Under the pieces are notes generated by a model. That model worked only from the letters and a program-made list of their open reading frames with translations, was not told where the DNA came from and did no database searches. Shown in pieces: positions 7,250-15,458 of a stretch of DNA of 20,014 nucleotides (position 1 is its first letter; every line of letters starts with the position of its first letter). The stretch is taken from the IMG/VR virus record IMGVR_UViG_3300034375_005902, positions 1-20,014 of that record. One strand, given 5' to 3'. This DNA comes from a virus. A program made the position numbers and the translations under genes.

Positions 7250-7699
7250 TCAACCGGCGACCGCAGCCTTGACGCCCTTTGTGGTAGCGTCCTTCGGGCC
7301 TTCTTCGCCACGGCTCAGGCGAGCGTTGCTGGCAATAACCGAAGCAGCCTGCGGAGTCGCATAGACATTGAGGTAGCGGCTCTTGCCGCGAAGATCAACG
7401 TCAAAGCGAACCACATTGGTATCGCTGGTGTTGCCGGGAGTCGGCACGGTGAAACCACCTGCACCACCACCGACGAACGCCGTGATGTCGCTGTAGGACG
7501 AGGTTGTATCCCCTTCCTGCAACTTCAGAGCAATCGCAACAGCGGAGTTCGTTCCAGCCGCAGCGACCGGCTCAAACACAACGTCGATGCTGGCATGGTC
7601 GAAACCAAGCGTGTCGATGCTGTGCTGATGAGTCGTCGCGGTGGTCAGGTCCGCCGTGGCGATCTTGGTGACAGACTTACTGTTTTCTACTGGTAGCAT
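7250..7699 (-). CDS. Probable capsid decoration/cement protein
   Basis: A 149-residue protein starting MLPVENSKSVTKIATADLTTATTH. It is Thr-, Ala- and Val-rich with regular short strands, Gly-rich turns (FVGGGAGGF) and RFDVDLRGKSRYLNVYAT near residues 98-115. This is the look of small beta-structured virion proteins. It lies directly after the major capsid gene, has a GGAG site about 10 bases before the ATG, and is followed by a strong terminator, so it should be made in amounts like the capsid protein. That combination suggests a head decoration protein. No named family is recognised, so the role is inferred from position and composition. Confidence 0.65.
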   Translation of the reverse strand: MLPVENSKSVTKIATADLTTATTHQHSIDTLGFDHASIDVVFEPVAAAGTNSAVAIALKLQEGDTTSSYSDITAFVGGGAGGFTVPTPGNTSDTNVVRFDVDLRGKSRYLNVYATPQAASVIASNARLSRGEEGPKDATTKGVKAAVAG

Positions 7700-7719
7700 C
7701 TCTATCTATCTCCGTGAGA

Positions 7720-9081
7720 TCAAGAAGCGAACTTGAGACCGACGATCGGGCCAGCAACCGAGGTGCTGCCGAGATCATGAACAACCATGGCGTTGCGAGT
7801 TGTGGCGAACGTCAGCGTCTGATCGAACTCGATGTAACGCTCGGAAGCGGTACGGATCGAAACAGCACGTCGCTCACCGAACGTCGCAGCCTGTGACAGA
7901 TCACCGAAGAGGCAGGCAATCTCCGAGGCAGTGCCGGTCAGGTCGCTCACCATGCTGTGAACAAGCCGGACAGGAAAGCCAAGGAAGTTGAGGCCAGCAC
8001 CGCCAGCAATGTCGCTGGCAGAGTTGCCACTGCCTGCCATCATCAGACGAAGCATCGAAGACCCATAGCCAGCCGGCGAGATGTACCATGCTGCCTGACG
8101 ACGAGCGTACAGAGGCAGGCGGCTCACCGTGTTGGTGAAGTCATTGAGGTCAAGGTTGTCGAACGTGTTGTTGCCGCTGGCGGCATTCACGACCGACTTC
8201 GTGTGGCTGCCATCGTTGATCTTCGTGGTCACGCCAACAGTACCGTGATAGGTGCTGGTGCCGTCACCGATGAAGCCAGCGTTGTCGAAGGATTCAGCAA
8301 ACGCCTGAGCCACTTCAACAGCCATCGCATCAGCGAGGTCGATGATGGAGTCTTCAAGCAGCGAGTTTGGAACGCGATTGGCGACGCCCCAAATCTTCGC
8401 AACGAGTTGCACGTTGTCGAAGGTCACATCGCTGGTGCTGACTTCGGTGTTTTCACCAACAGCACGGGCGGCGAGTCCACCAGTGCGGCGAGCGATCACC
8501 AGGGTGTCAGACGACATCGGCACGCGGCGAGCGTACTGCGGAAAAGCACCGTACTCTTCAACGAGCCGGATGATTTCGCTGCTCATCTCGTCGCTGACCA
8601 GAACGCCACCAAGCGAGTTGACGCCGCCAGCCTGAGCCCGGCTTTCAACGCGGTGGTCTTCGCACCAGCGACGAGCCTCGGAGTCGTTGAACAGAGTGGC
8701 CTTCAGGTGCATGCCAGCACGATAGGCTCGCTCTTCAGCGTTCGGCCCAGTAAAAGCCTTGAGGTTGCCGACTGCCTTCGGCACGGCGAAGTTACGCTTT
8801 TCTTCCACGGCTGGTGCCTCCTCGGTTTTCTTCTCGATGGCTGCGGCAGGAGCAGATCGCTCAAGCACGGAACGCAGTTCAAGTTCCTTCGCCTGGATCT
8901 TTTCGCAGAACTCAATCTTCTCCTTGATCTTGTCTGCTCGCTCGGAGAGTTCCTTGAGTCGGCCCTCTTCATCATCGTGCATGTCGGCATCTTCGGTCAT
9001 GCCTTCTTCCATTGCTGACATCTCAGCGACAACGGAAGCGAGTTCATCGAGCAGTGCCTTGATCTTTTCTGCGTAAGCCAT
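7720..9081 (-). CDS. Major capsid protein, HK97 family
   Basis: A 453-residue protein. Residues 1-75 form a charged helical coiled coil (the scaffolding delta domain) and are followed by an Ala/Pro/Glu linker to about 95. The mature part begins near residue 150-160 with GGVLVSDEMSSEIIRLVEEYGAF, the usual start of HK97 capsid cores. GENTEV near 209-214 and IWGVANRVPNSLLEDS near 230-245 are further family landmarks. The core is likely released by the prohead protease encoded just upstream, with cleavage somewhere around residues 95-150. The ATG has AGGAG about 9 bases upstream. A second start inside the coiled coil is not supported. Confidence 0.95.
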   Translation of the reverse strand: MAYAEKIKALLDELASVVAEMSAMEEGMTEDADMHDDEEGRLKELSERADKIKEKIEFCEKIQAKELELRSVLERSAPAAAIEKKTEEAPAVEEKRNFAVPKAVGNLKAFTGPNAEERAYRAGMHLKATLFNDSEARRWCEDHRVESRAQAGGVNSLGGVLVSDEMSSEIIRLVEEYGAFPQYARRVPMSSDTLVIARRTGGLAARAVGENTEVSTSDVTFDNVQLVAKIWGVANRVPNSLLEDSIIDLADAMAVEVAQAFAESFDNAGFIGDGTSTYHGTVGVTTKINDGSHTKSVVNAASGNNTFDNLDLNDFTNTVSRLPLYARRQAAWYISPAGYGSSMLRLMMAGSGNSASDIAGGAGLNFLGFPVRLVHSMVSDLTGTASEIACLFGDLSQAATFGERRAVSIRTASERYIEFDQTLTFATTRNAMVVHDLGSTSVAGPIVGLKFAS

Positions 9082-9180
9082 CTGTGGTTACTCCTGTGTA
9101 CGGCTTGGCGTAGTTTTCGCCTGCCCCTGAAACTAAGAAACAAACTAGCGGACCATCCAGACTGAATGGAAGTTTCCGTT
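9082..9180 (-). other. 99-base gap before the major capsid gene, with small hairpin
   Basis: This is one of the longest non-coding stretches in the window. It contains a 7-bp hairpin (9153-9169, one G-U pair, 3-base loop) without a following T run, and then the ribosome binding site of the capsid gene. I see no convincing -35/-10 pair. It may be an RNA processing or stability element, or hold a phage promoter of unknown type. Confidence 0.3.
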
Positions 9181-9363
9181 CTACTTAGAACAAACAAGCG
9201 GTTGGCGGCGACGGATGTCGCTGGCATTGACTACGGACTTCTCATTATGGCCGCAGACGCTGCAACGCAAGTATCGAACCTGCAACGGACCTGATGCCCT
9301 ACTTGAGATACACCCTAGATATGCCTTGCGGCATCGCGGGCAAATGTCACCGGTCTTCGCCAT
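9181..9363 (-). CDS. Small zinc-ribbon protein
   Basis: A 60-residue protein starting MAKTGDICPRCRKAYL. It carries two Cys pairs, CPRC (residues 8-11) and CSVC (residues 34-37), with 22 residues between them, the pattern of a zinc ribbon. A further Cys lies near each end. The ATG at 9363 has a GGAG site 4 bases upstream and overlaps the end of the prohead protease by 17 bases, in a different frame. It may bind nucleic acid or protein, but the function is unknown. In-frame upstream codons continue the frame but lie inside the protease gene and lack a good start signal. It lies directly before the major capsid gene. Confidence 0.7.
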   Translation of the reverse strand: MAKTGDICPRCRKAYLGCISSRASGPLQVRYLRCSVCGHNEKSVVNASDIRRRQPLVCSK

Positions 9364-10513
9364 GCTTCTCCAGCCATTCGCGGTACTCGCCAATCTTGCC
9401 GTGCCAAGCCTCTCGCTTCTTGCAGCCTTCGGCACACTGCTCGCGGAACTGATCGTATGATCGCTTCGCAACAGCAACGCCAGAGTCAGGATAAGCAGGG
9501 TATGTCACAGGCCCGACATCATAGAGTTCGGCAATCTTGGTGACAGTGCGGATGCTGCGGCCTTCCTCCATGCTCCACTGCTCGCCGTCCTTTGCGATGA
9601 CGAATGAGAAGGATGAGCCACGCACGATGCCATTGGCAATGTTGCTGGCAATGTCCTTGCCGTAGGTTGTTTCCGGCACCGGAAACTCATACCGCAGACC
9701 GACCTCATCGACCGACATCTGCAATGTCTGCGGGTATCGTGCCAGCGGGTAGTTGGCATCATGGTTCCAGAGAGCCCGCGTCTCCAGCGGCTTCTTTCTG
9801 CCGCGTCGCTCCCTCACAAGGTCGAATGCCCCAGGATCAAGACGCTCAACAAAGTCACCCATGTCGAGCGAGTCAACGCCGAACTTGGCGGCATACCCGA
9901 CGATCCATTGCTGCGCCTCCTCGCCGCCTTCTTCCTTGGCTCGCGACTCAACCCGCAGCATGTCTTCGTCGCCTTCGACTTTGATCGACCGAACTTCGAT
10001 AGCCATAGACCTGCTCTCCTCGTCTGCGGCGTTTATCTGCCGCACAAGTTTTCCTGACCACGACCGCCCAGCGTCACCGCCCCACAATGCCCATGCGATC
10101 CGACCGGCAGACGGGAATCCTGATTGACCTGGGCTCCAGCCCTCTGCTTGCTTGTCTACTTCGTGGCGGTCGAAGTACGCTTTCATTCGCTTGGCAGTTG
10201 ACGGGCTGATTCTCGTCCCATTGCTCAGGTCGCGTGCGCGAGCAACGCCGACTGCCGTGCCGCCTCGTCCATATTCTCTTCGCCACTCAAGGCCTTTCTT
10301 CGCTTCTTCTCGCACGCCTGCCGGTGGCATGAAATCAATGTGGTCGTACTTGGCTCGCTCTTCTTCTGAGTATGCGATATTCAGTGCAGTCAACTGCTCA
10401 TTAGCATCATCCTCAGTTTCGTGGCAGGCTACCACCTCATGCGGCTCATCCTTCATCACAGCCCAAGGCTTTGAGACGGGACACTTCTCACTCTTCATGA
10501 CGTGATACGGCAT
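9347..10513 (-). CDS. HK97-type prohead protease with an N-terminal extra domain
   Basis: A 388-residue protein. The C-terminal half (about 200-355) is a peptidase S78 (HK97 gp4-like) domain: WIVGYAAKFGV opens it, the catalytic His is H251 in ALWNHD, and the catalytic Ser is at 300/301 in VRGSSFSF. It cleaves the capsid delta domain during maturation. Residues about 60-155 form a separate conserved domain (GLEWRREYGRGG, then SAGRIAWALWGGDAG) often found in phage head genes; its function is unknown to me. The first 55 residues look like a third small unit. The ATG at 10513 shares a base with the portal stop. The length is about twice that of a minimal HK97 protease (about 200), because of the N-terminal addition. 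Confidence 0.9.
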   Translation of the reverse strand: MPYHVMKSEKCPVSKPWAVMKDEPHEVVACHETEDDANEQLTALNIAYSEEERAKYDHIDFMPPAGVREEAKKGLEWRREYGRGGTAVGVARARDLSNGTRISPSTAKRMKAYFDRHEVDKQAEGWSPGQSGFPSAGRIAWALWGGDAGRSWSGKLVRQINAADEESRSMAIEVRSIKVEGDEDMLRVESRAKEEGGEEAQQWIVGYAAKFGVDSLDMGDFVERLDPGAFDLVRERRGRKKPLETRALWNHDANYPLARYPQTLQMSVDEVGLRYEFPVPETTYGKDIASNIANGIVRGSSFSFVIAKDGEQWSMEEGRSIRTVTKIAELYDVGPVTYPAYPDSGVAVAKRSYDQFREQCAEGCKKREAWHGKIGEYREWLEKHGEDR

Positions 10514-12288
10514 CAGTCGAGGGCTCCAATCTTCGTCAACGTGCTTGCCTTGTGACCTACCTGAACGTCACTCGGCTCCCAGCCATCGGCAAGTTCTTTG
10601 TAGACCGTAATCAAAACAGCGGGGTCATCCTCTGTACCTGTGATCGTAAAGGATGAATTAGGCACATTGATCTCACCATCGCGAACGATGCGAGCAATCT
10701 TGCCGCGCCCTCGACCTTCACCGCTGCCCCAAGACACGAAGTCGCCAACACTGATTGAGTCAGGTGCGGCTCGCTGCTCATTTTTGATGTATTGCGGCGA
10801 GTCATCAATCCACACATCGACCTTGATACCGGCAGCCTCCGCAGCCTCGTCTTTCATGGAGTCTCCGACGAGCAGAATGTCAGAGAATGCGTTTTTGTAC
10901 TCTCCAAGAGTTGCGTCAACGTCTACCTGATTCTCTGGAGTGTCTGGCCTCCGAGAGATCATCACGACGCGGTTGCCAGCCGCAGCCGATCCCTTTGCGA
11001 ACTCACCCCACATCTTCGGGTCAGCAGCGAACGTCCTGTCGTAGTCGATACTGATCGTCATGGCTCGCATCGACATGACCTGCTCGGGCTCAGGCTCTGG
11101 CATCACGCCACCTGCATTCGCCTGATCGAGCGTCTGCATGTTGAGTTGAACGAATCGCGTGTCGCCGCCATCGACTGGATCAAGATTCTCCCAGCGGCGA
11201 ATCTCGTTGATGCTGGCAACGCCAAGATTCCACAGCGTCTGGTAATACGACGCCCTCGCTGCGGCATCACCTCGCAGCAAACCGCGAGTGTCAAACTCAG
11301 CGAAGTATTGCGGATCGCTAATCAGGTCGCGGACGATGCTCGTTTCAAAGCGGCGAAGCCACGGCAGCAGGGTGTGCTGCACAAAGTCGATGCTCTGCTG
11401 TTCGATATTCGAGAACGACGAACGGGTCAGGTCGCCAACAAGGTGTGGCGGGCATCTATACAACCGACAGACTTCTTCCACTTGGAACCGGCGAGCCTCA
11501 AGGAACTGCGCCTCTTGATTGTTGCCGCCGAGTTCAACAGGCTTCAGGCCACCCGTCAGCACTGCGGTCCTACTGCTGTTCGCAGCACCACGGTGCATCC
11601 TCTCCCAGTTGTTTCGCAGTTGCTCTGATGCTTCTGCTGACAAGGTGTTATCGGTAGACAGCACCACGCCGGGCCTTGCCCCATTGCCGAAGAACGCCGC
11701 ACCGTGAATCTCACAGGCTCTCGCCAGCCCGATTGCATCGCGGGCCAACTCGACAGGGATCATGCCGTTTACGCCGTCATCTGACAGCCATCGCAGGTGC
11801 ATGATCTGATCTTGTCTATAGACTGTCTCGCTGCCTGTCTCTTCGCGGTACTTGTAACGCAGCCTGCCGTTTTCGATCCTCTCAACCTTCATGCGAGAAG
11901 GATGCAGAGGCCAGAGTTCGGTCACAGCACCCGCAGCACCGGGACGAATCTCTGAGTAGGCATTGCCCCACAGGCACAGGTGCAGCATCGACTGCTCTCG
12001 CCACTCGAAACTGGTCTGCCATGAGTTCGGCGTATCATGCAGGATGCGATAAAGCGGATGCTCGCGAGCGATCTCTTTGCCGCCATCAGGCAGGCGACGA
12101 AGCAGTTGCAGCGGTAGCCCAGCGATCGACTCAGCCAGCACCCTCGCACAAGCCAGAACGACGGTAGATTGCAGTGCCGTTTCAGGATTCACCCGCACGC
12201 CCGACGGATTCTGGCGAGTTAGAAAACCATCATTCCAGCCGTAATGACGCTCTTCCCCAGGCAACCAAAGGATTCTTTGTTCACTCAC
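10513..12288 (-). CDS. Portal protein with C-terminal HAD phosphatase and Tudor-like domains
   Basis: A 591-residue protein. Residues 1 to about 395 are an HK97-family portal (PF04860-like): NPETALQSTVVLACARVLAESIAGLPL near 35-61 and RYRCPPHLVG-type text near 277-285 are landmarks. After a Pro/Glu linker (397-403) comes a HAD-like domain (about 410-501) with motif I DYDRT (D415, D417), motif II Ser445, a Lys near 479 and motif IV IDDSP (D495, D496), so it appears catalytically intact. Residues about 512-587 (VGDFVSWGSGEG to STLTKI) are a Tudor-like domain known from phage head proteins. The start is GTG at 12288, overlapping the TerL stop as GTGA. No clear ribosome binding site is seen, so translational coupling is likely. 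Confidence 0.92.
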   Translation of the reverse strand: MSEQRILWLPGEERHYGWNDGFLTRQNPSGVRVNPETALQSTVVLACARVLAESIAGLPLQLLRRLPDGGKEIAREHPLYRILHDTPNSWQTSFEWREQSMLHLCLWGNAYSEIRPGAAGAVTELWPLHPSRMKVERIENGRLRYKYREETGSETVYRQDQIMHLRWLSDDGVNGMIPVELARDAIGLARACEIHGAAFFGNGARPGVVLSTDNTLSAEASEQLRNNWERMHRGAANSSRTAVLTGGLKPVELGGNNQEAQFLEARRFQVEEVCRLYRCPPHLVGDLTRSSFSNIEQQSIDFVQHTLLPWLRRFETSIVRDLISDPQYFAEFDTRGLLRGDAAARASYYQTLWNLGVASINEIRRWENLDPVDGGDTRFVQLNMQTLDQANAGGVMPEPEPEQVMSMRAMTISIDYDRTFAADPKMWGEFAKGSAAAGNRVVMISRRPDTPENQVDVDATLGEYKNAFSDILLVGDSMKDEAAEAAGIKVDVWIDDSPQYIKNEQRAAPDSISVGDFVSWGSGEGRGRGKIARIVRDGEINVPNSSFTITGTEDDPAVLITVYKELADGWEPSDVQVGHKASTLTKIGALD

Positions 12289-13889
12289 AGCAGCATGATC
12301 CCAGGTTCAGGTATGTCTTCGGGTGGCTTTTGTGCAGAGTGGATGCCGATTGCCATGATAAGACTGACGATGCCGTCGATGCGTTCTGCATTGCCCTGTT
12401 TAGGTTTCACAGGACGGAAGTTGCCGTTACTATCAACCTTGACGCTCGCGTTGCCCGCCATCCATGTCAGCACCTTGTTTCCAGCGTGTCGAATCTTGCC
12501 CGACACTACCAGATTTTCTAGCAGTTTCGAGGGAGCAGACATGCTTCCAATGCCCTGTGAAAAACCGACGACATCATGCCCATCTTGATTTAACTGAATC
12601 GACAACTGAGTCGCATTCCAGCGGTCGATCGCCAGTTGCCTCATGTTGTATTGGCGGGCAAACTCGTTGACATCTTTGCGGATCACATCGTAGTCAGTGA
12701 CATTGCCGTCAGTCATTTTCAATCCTGTCTCAGGCTCATTCGCCCAAGCAATGTACGGCACGCGATCACGCTTCTCTCGCTCGGCTGCGTTGTCACCGGG
12801 AATCCAGAAGCGACAAAGGATGTCGAATGTCCCATCTTCGGCGGGGAATAATGCGACAAATGCCGAGGTGTCGTAGGTTGTCGCAAGGTCAAGCCCGCAC
12901 CAGCACTCCCTGCCATCGAGAGGCCCCGGCGGCTTGTCGTCACAAGCCGCCCATGCCTCGGCTTTCAACCACCGAGTGTCAGCCTGGGTCCACATGTTCA
13001 GCCGGTAGCGTTTGAACGAGAACTCCTTGGTGTTGCTCTTCTGAGCCTCTTTGCAATCAGCCGCGAAGTCAGTCGGATTAATCGTTACTGACCATGATGG
13101 GTTCGCCTTCGGCCATGTTTCCTGATCAGTCCAATCGTCTTTTTCTTCTGCCTCATAGATCAGCGGAAAGAATGTCGGGTCATACTGCCAGTCCTCAAGG
13201 ACTCGCTTGGCATATTGGTACTGCTCATAGCAGATGGAGTTGCGATCAAAACCTGCCGTCGTGATCGAGCAGAGAAGCGGCTGCGACCGTGCTGCACCGC
13301 CATAGCGGAGCGAGTCGAAGAGGTCGCGGGTACGCTGTGCATGCAACTCATCGAAAAGCAGCCCATGGATATTGAGGCCTTCTGCCCTGAAAGCGTCAGC
13401 AGGCAAGACTCTGTAAAAAGATGAAGCAGCCTTGAAAGCAATCGTCCTACGAGAATCAACAACCTCCAGCGGCTTTGATAGGACCGGGGATGCCCTCACC
13501 ATGTTTGCCGCTTCTTTGAAAACCAGCGACGCTTGTTCCCTGTCCGCTGCAGCACCATAGATTTCTGCACCGGGCTCCCCATCGGCCAGCAAAAGATACA
13601 GACCAATGCCAGCGAGGATTGTTGACTTACCAGATTTCTTTGCCGTGCTGATGTAAGCCATACGATAGCGGCGAGTATCGTCGTCTATCCTTGCCCATCC
13701 GAAGAGTTCTTCAAGCATGTCGCGCTGCCAGTCAAGAAGCGCAAACGGTTTTCCTGCGAAGCGACCTTTCGAGTGCTTCAGGAAGTTTTGAAAAAACTCA
13801 ACGACATGATCTCCACGATTCTGGTCATAGAAGTATTCATGCCCCTGCTCGATCGCCTCTTTTTTGGATAAACGCGATAAGCGTGTCAT
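12285..13889 (-). CDS. terL: Terminase large subunit
   Basis: A 534-residue packaging motor and nuclease (Terminase_1 / HK97 family). The ATPase has Walker A STAKKSGKST (residues 81-90) and Walker B LLFDE (177-181, E181 as catalytic carboxylate). The nuclease domain offers D334 in GLDLATTYD, D422 in AIDRW and D505 in RIDG as metal ligands. The length is normal. The ATG at 13889 lies 53 bases inside the small terminase gene in another frame. It pairs with TerS and docks on the portal encoded next. A P27-type small subunit with this large subunit is common in cos-type (HK97-like) phages, although cohesive ends cannot be seen here. Confidence 0.96.
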   Translation of the reverse strand: MTRLSRLSKKEAIEQGHEYFYDQNRGDHVVEFFQNFLKHSKGRFAGKPFALLDWQRDMLEELFGWARIDDDTRRYRMAYISTAKKSGKSTILAGIGLYLLLADGEPGAEIYGAAADREQASLVFKEAANMVRASPVLSKPLEVVDSRRTIAFKAASSFYRVLPADAFRAEGLNIHGLLFDELHAQRTRDLFDSLRYGGAARSQPLLCSITTAGFDRNSICYEQYQYAKRVLEDWQYDPTFFPLIYEAEEKDDWTDQETWPKANPSWSVTINPTDFAADCKEAQKSNTKEFSFKRYRLNMWTQADTRWLKAEAWAACDDKPPGPLDGRECWCGLDLATTYDTSAFVALFPAEDGTFDILCRFWIPGDNAAEREKRDRVPYIAWANEPETGLKMTDGNVTDYDVIRKDVNEFARQYNMRQLAIDRWNATQLSIQLNQDGHDVVGFSQGIGSMSAPSKLLENLVVSGKIRHAGNKVLTWMAGNASVKVDSNGNFRPVKPKQGNAERIDGIVSLIMAIGIHSAQKPPEDIPEPGIMLL

Positions 13890-14364
13890 CGGCTTTGTTG
13901 CTGTGGATCGTGACTTGCGATCGGCTCGATGGAGTCAAGCCAAACTCACGCTCTAGTTGTAGCAGGTCTTTGCGAGCAGCCTTCTCGTCAACTGCCCACG
14001 GTGCTGGCTGCGCCCATTTGATGCGAAGCCTGCCGTCTGTGCGGTTGGGATCGGCTTCATAGGTAATGACCTGACGGCCAAGTTGCCTGCACTGCTCGCG
14101 GACCTGCATCCAGTGTGACCAGACAAGGCAATATCTCGCAAGCGTTTCAACATCGGCCTCCGTCATAACGCGCATGTCAGTCAAAACTCTGACAGCCTCA
14201 TTCCACTTGCGAACTGCAAGTTCGTCATCTTCAAGATGCTCTGGCACATCGAAACTCTGAAGAAGATCAGGTACCGGCTCGTTTTCGTTGATTCTCTCTT
14301 TGCTTGGGTTTCCCCTGACATACTTCAATATCGAAGGCTGAGGTGCAGGACCGCGTTTACCCAT
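13837..14364 (-). CDS. terS: Terminase small subunit, P27 family
   Basis: A 175-residue protein starting MGKRGPAPQPSILKYVRGNPSKER. That opening, followed by NENEPVP, is the signature of the P27 small terminase family (PF05119), and the ending EFGLTPSSRSQV is equally typical. It recognises the packaging site and presents DNA to TerL. The start at 14364 lies two bases after the UDP-galactopyranose mutase stop, with AGGGG upstream. The final 53 bases overlap the terL start. Confidence 0.94.
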   Translation of the reverse strand: MGKRGPAPQPSILKYVRGNPSKERINENEPVPDLLQSFDVPEHLEDDELAVRKWNEAVRVLTDMRVMTEADVETLARYCLVWSHWMQVREQCRQLGRQVITYEADPNRTDGRLRIKWAQPAPWAVDEKAARKDLLQLEREFGLTPSSRSQVTIHSNKADDTLIAFIQKRGDRAGA

Positions 14365-14366
14365 CT

Positions 14367-15458
14367 CTACCCCTTCATGATTTTCTTCAGTAGCATCATT
14401 GCCCTGGCGATTGATTGATCCATGTCATAGTATCTGTATTCACCAAGCCTTCCTGCAATGATGACATCATCCATCGAGTCCGCTCTCTCTCGGTACTTGC
14501 TGTACAACTCGCTGTTTTTGTCGTCGGGGAAGGGATACTCATATCTGTCTGGGTCACTCGGAGAATATGGAGTCTCTGTTGTGACGACCGTGCCGCGTAT
14601 GTTGTTTGCTACATCACATTGCAGCATATGCTTCCACTCCAGTGTTCTGATGTGAGGCCCCCCAGAATGCAAAGGGTTATTGATCTGTCCTTTTCTTTGA
14701 AAAAAGTCCAGATCGCCGTGATATTGATGCTTTCTTTTTTGCCCTCGATATTGCAGTCTTCCTATATCGAAATCAAAGAACTCGTCTATGGGGCCTGTGA
14801 AGACAAGTTTTTTTGAGGCGAAGACTTCTTCTCTTCTTTTCAGATAGTCGAAGTTCAGGATAACCGGTATCCCTGAGAAAATGTTGCTTGTCCAGGTTGC
14901 ATATCCTCCAACCGGAATGCCTTGATGCTTTGCAAGCGGCTTCAGTCTGCTGTCTCCATCGACCCTCACATCGAAACGCTTGCACAACTCAGCACTCAGG
15001 CTTTTGCAGTCCACTCCCCATTGTTTTTCGTTGTATTCCTTGACAAAAGTCTCAAAGATGCGGCGAGGCATCAACGACAACGCGGCTTCTTCAAGATTCG
15101 TTGGCTCGCCTTGAAATGATGGAGACCATTTTTCTCCAATCTTTGCTGAGATGTATTGAGATGACAAAGGCCACTGGACGAGATCGTCCCCAATGTCTGC
15201 AAGCAGGGACGCTTCATATCGATAGAACTCCGAGAAACGGTTGGCCCATTCCCATACTCGTTCACATGACGTTCTGAAGTAATGCGGTCCGTATGTGTGA
15301 ATCCTTATTCCCGACAAGTGAAAACGATCGTGAACATTTCCACCAATGTGATCGCGACGATCGACAACCACAACGTCTCGGCCTGAATCAAACAAACCCC
15401 TTGCTATCACGGCCCCGGTCAAGCCAGAACCCACGACAACATAGTCTGCCTTTATCAT
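14367..15458 (-). CDS. glf: UDP-galactopyranose mutase
   Basis: A 363-residue FAD enzyme that converts UDP-galactopyranose to UDP-galactofuranose. The FAD-binding VVGSGLTG (8-15) is followed by DRRDHIGGN (33-41), then YGPHYFRT (56-63), NEKQWGVD (143-150), TGPIDEFFDF (221-230), RTLEWKH (271-277) and GRLGEYRYYDMDQSIARAM (336-354). All of these are conserved blocks of the family and look intact. Length is normal (about 360-390). I chose the ATG at 15458, which overlaps the sulfotransferase stop as ATGA. A TTG at 15476 is in frame but not needed. This enzyme is unusual beside a terminase. It probably supplies a furanose donor to a glycosyltransferase in this phage. Confidence 0.95.
   Translation of the reverse strand: MIKADYVVVGSGLTGAVIARGLFDSGRDVVVVDRRDHIGGNVHDRFHLSGIRIHTYGPHYFRTSCERVWEWANRFSEFYRYEASLLADIGDDLVQWPLSSQYISAKIGEKWSPSFQGEPTNLEEAALSLMPRRIFETFVKEYNEKQWGVDCKSLSAELCKRFDVRVDGDSRLKPLAKHQGIPVGGYATWTSNIFSGIPVILNFDYLKRREEVFASKKLVFTGPIDEFFDFDIGRLQYRGQKRKHQYHGDLDFFQRKGQINNPLHSGGPHIRTLEWKHMLQCDVANNIRGTVVTTETPYSPSDPDRYEYPFPDDKNSELYSKYRERADSMDDVIIAGRLGEYRYYDMDQSIARAMMLLKKIMKG

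Noticed and set aside
7957-9018. Long plus-strand open frame (353 codons) opposite the capsid gene
   Set aside because: It lies wholly antisense to a clear major capsid gene, has no recognisable domain and no ribosome binding site of note. It results from codon bias on the other strand.
9364-9477. 38-residue N-terminal extension of the zinc-ribbon frame
   Set aside because: It lies entirely inside the prohead protease gene, and the ATG at 9363 has a much better ribosome binding site.
10792-11628. Plus-strand open frame of 278 codons opposite the portal gene
   Set aside because: Antisense to the well-supported portal and HAD domains, with no domain signal of its own.
13838-13840. ATG overlapping the terS stop as a possible terL start
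   Set aside because: It is not in the terL reading frame; the in-frame ATG at 13889 is the supported start.
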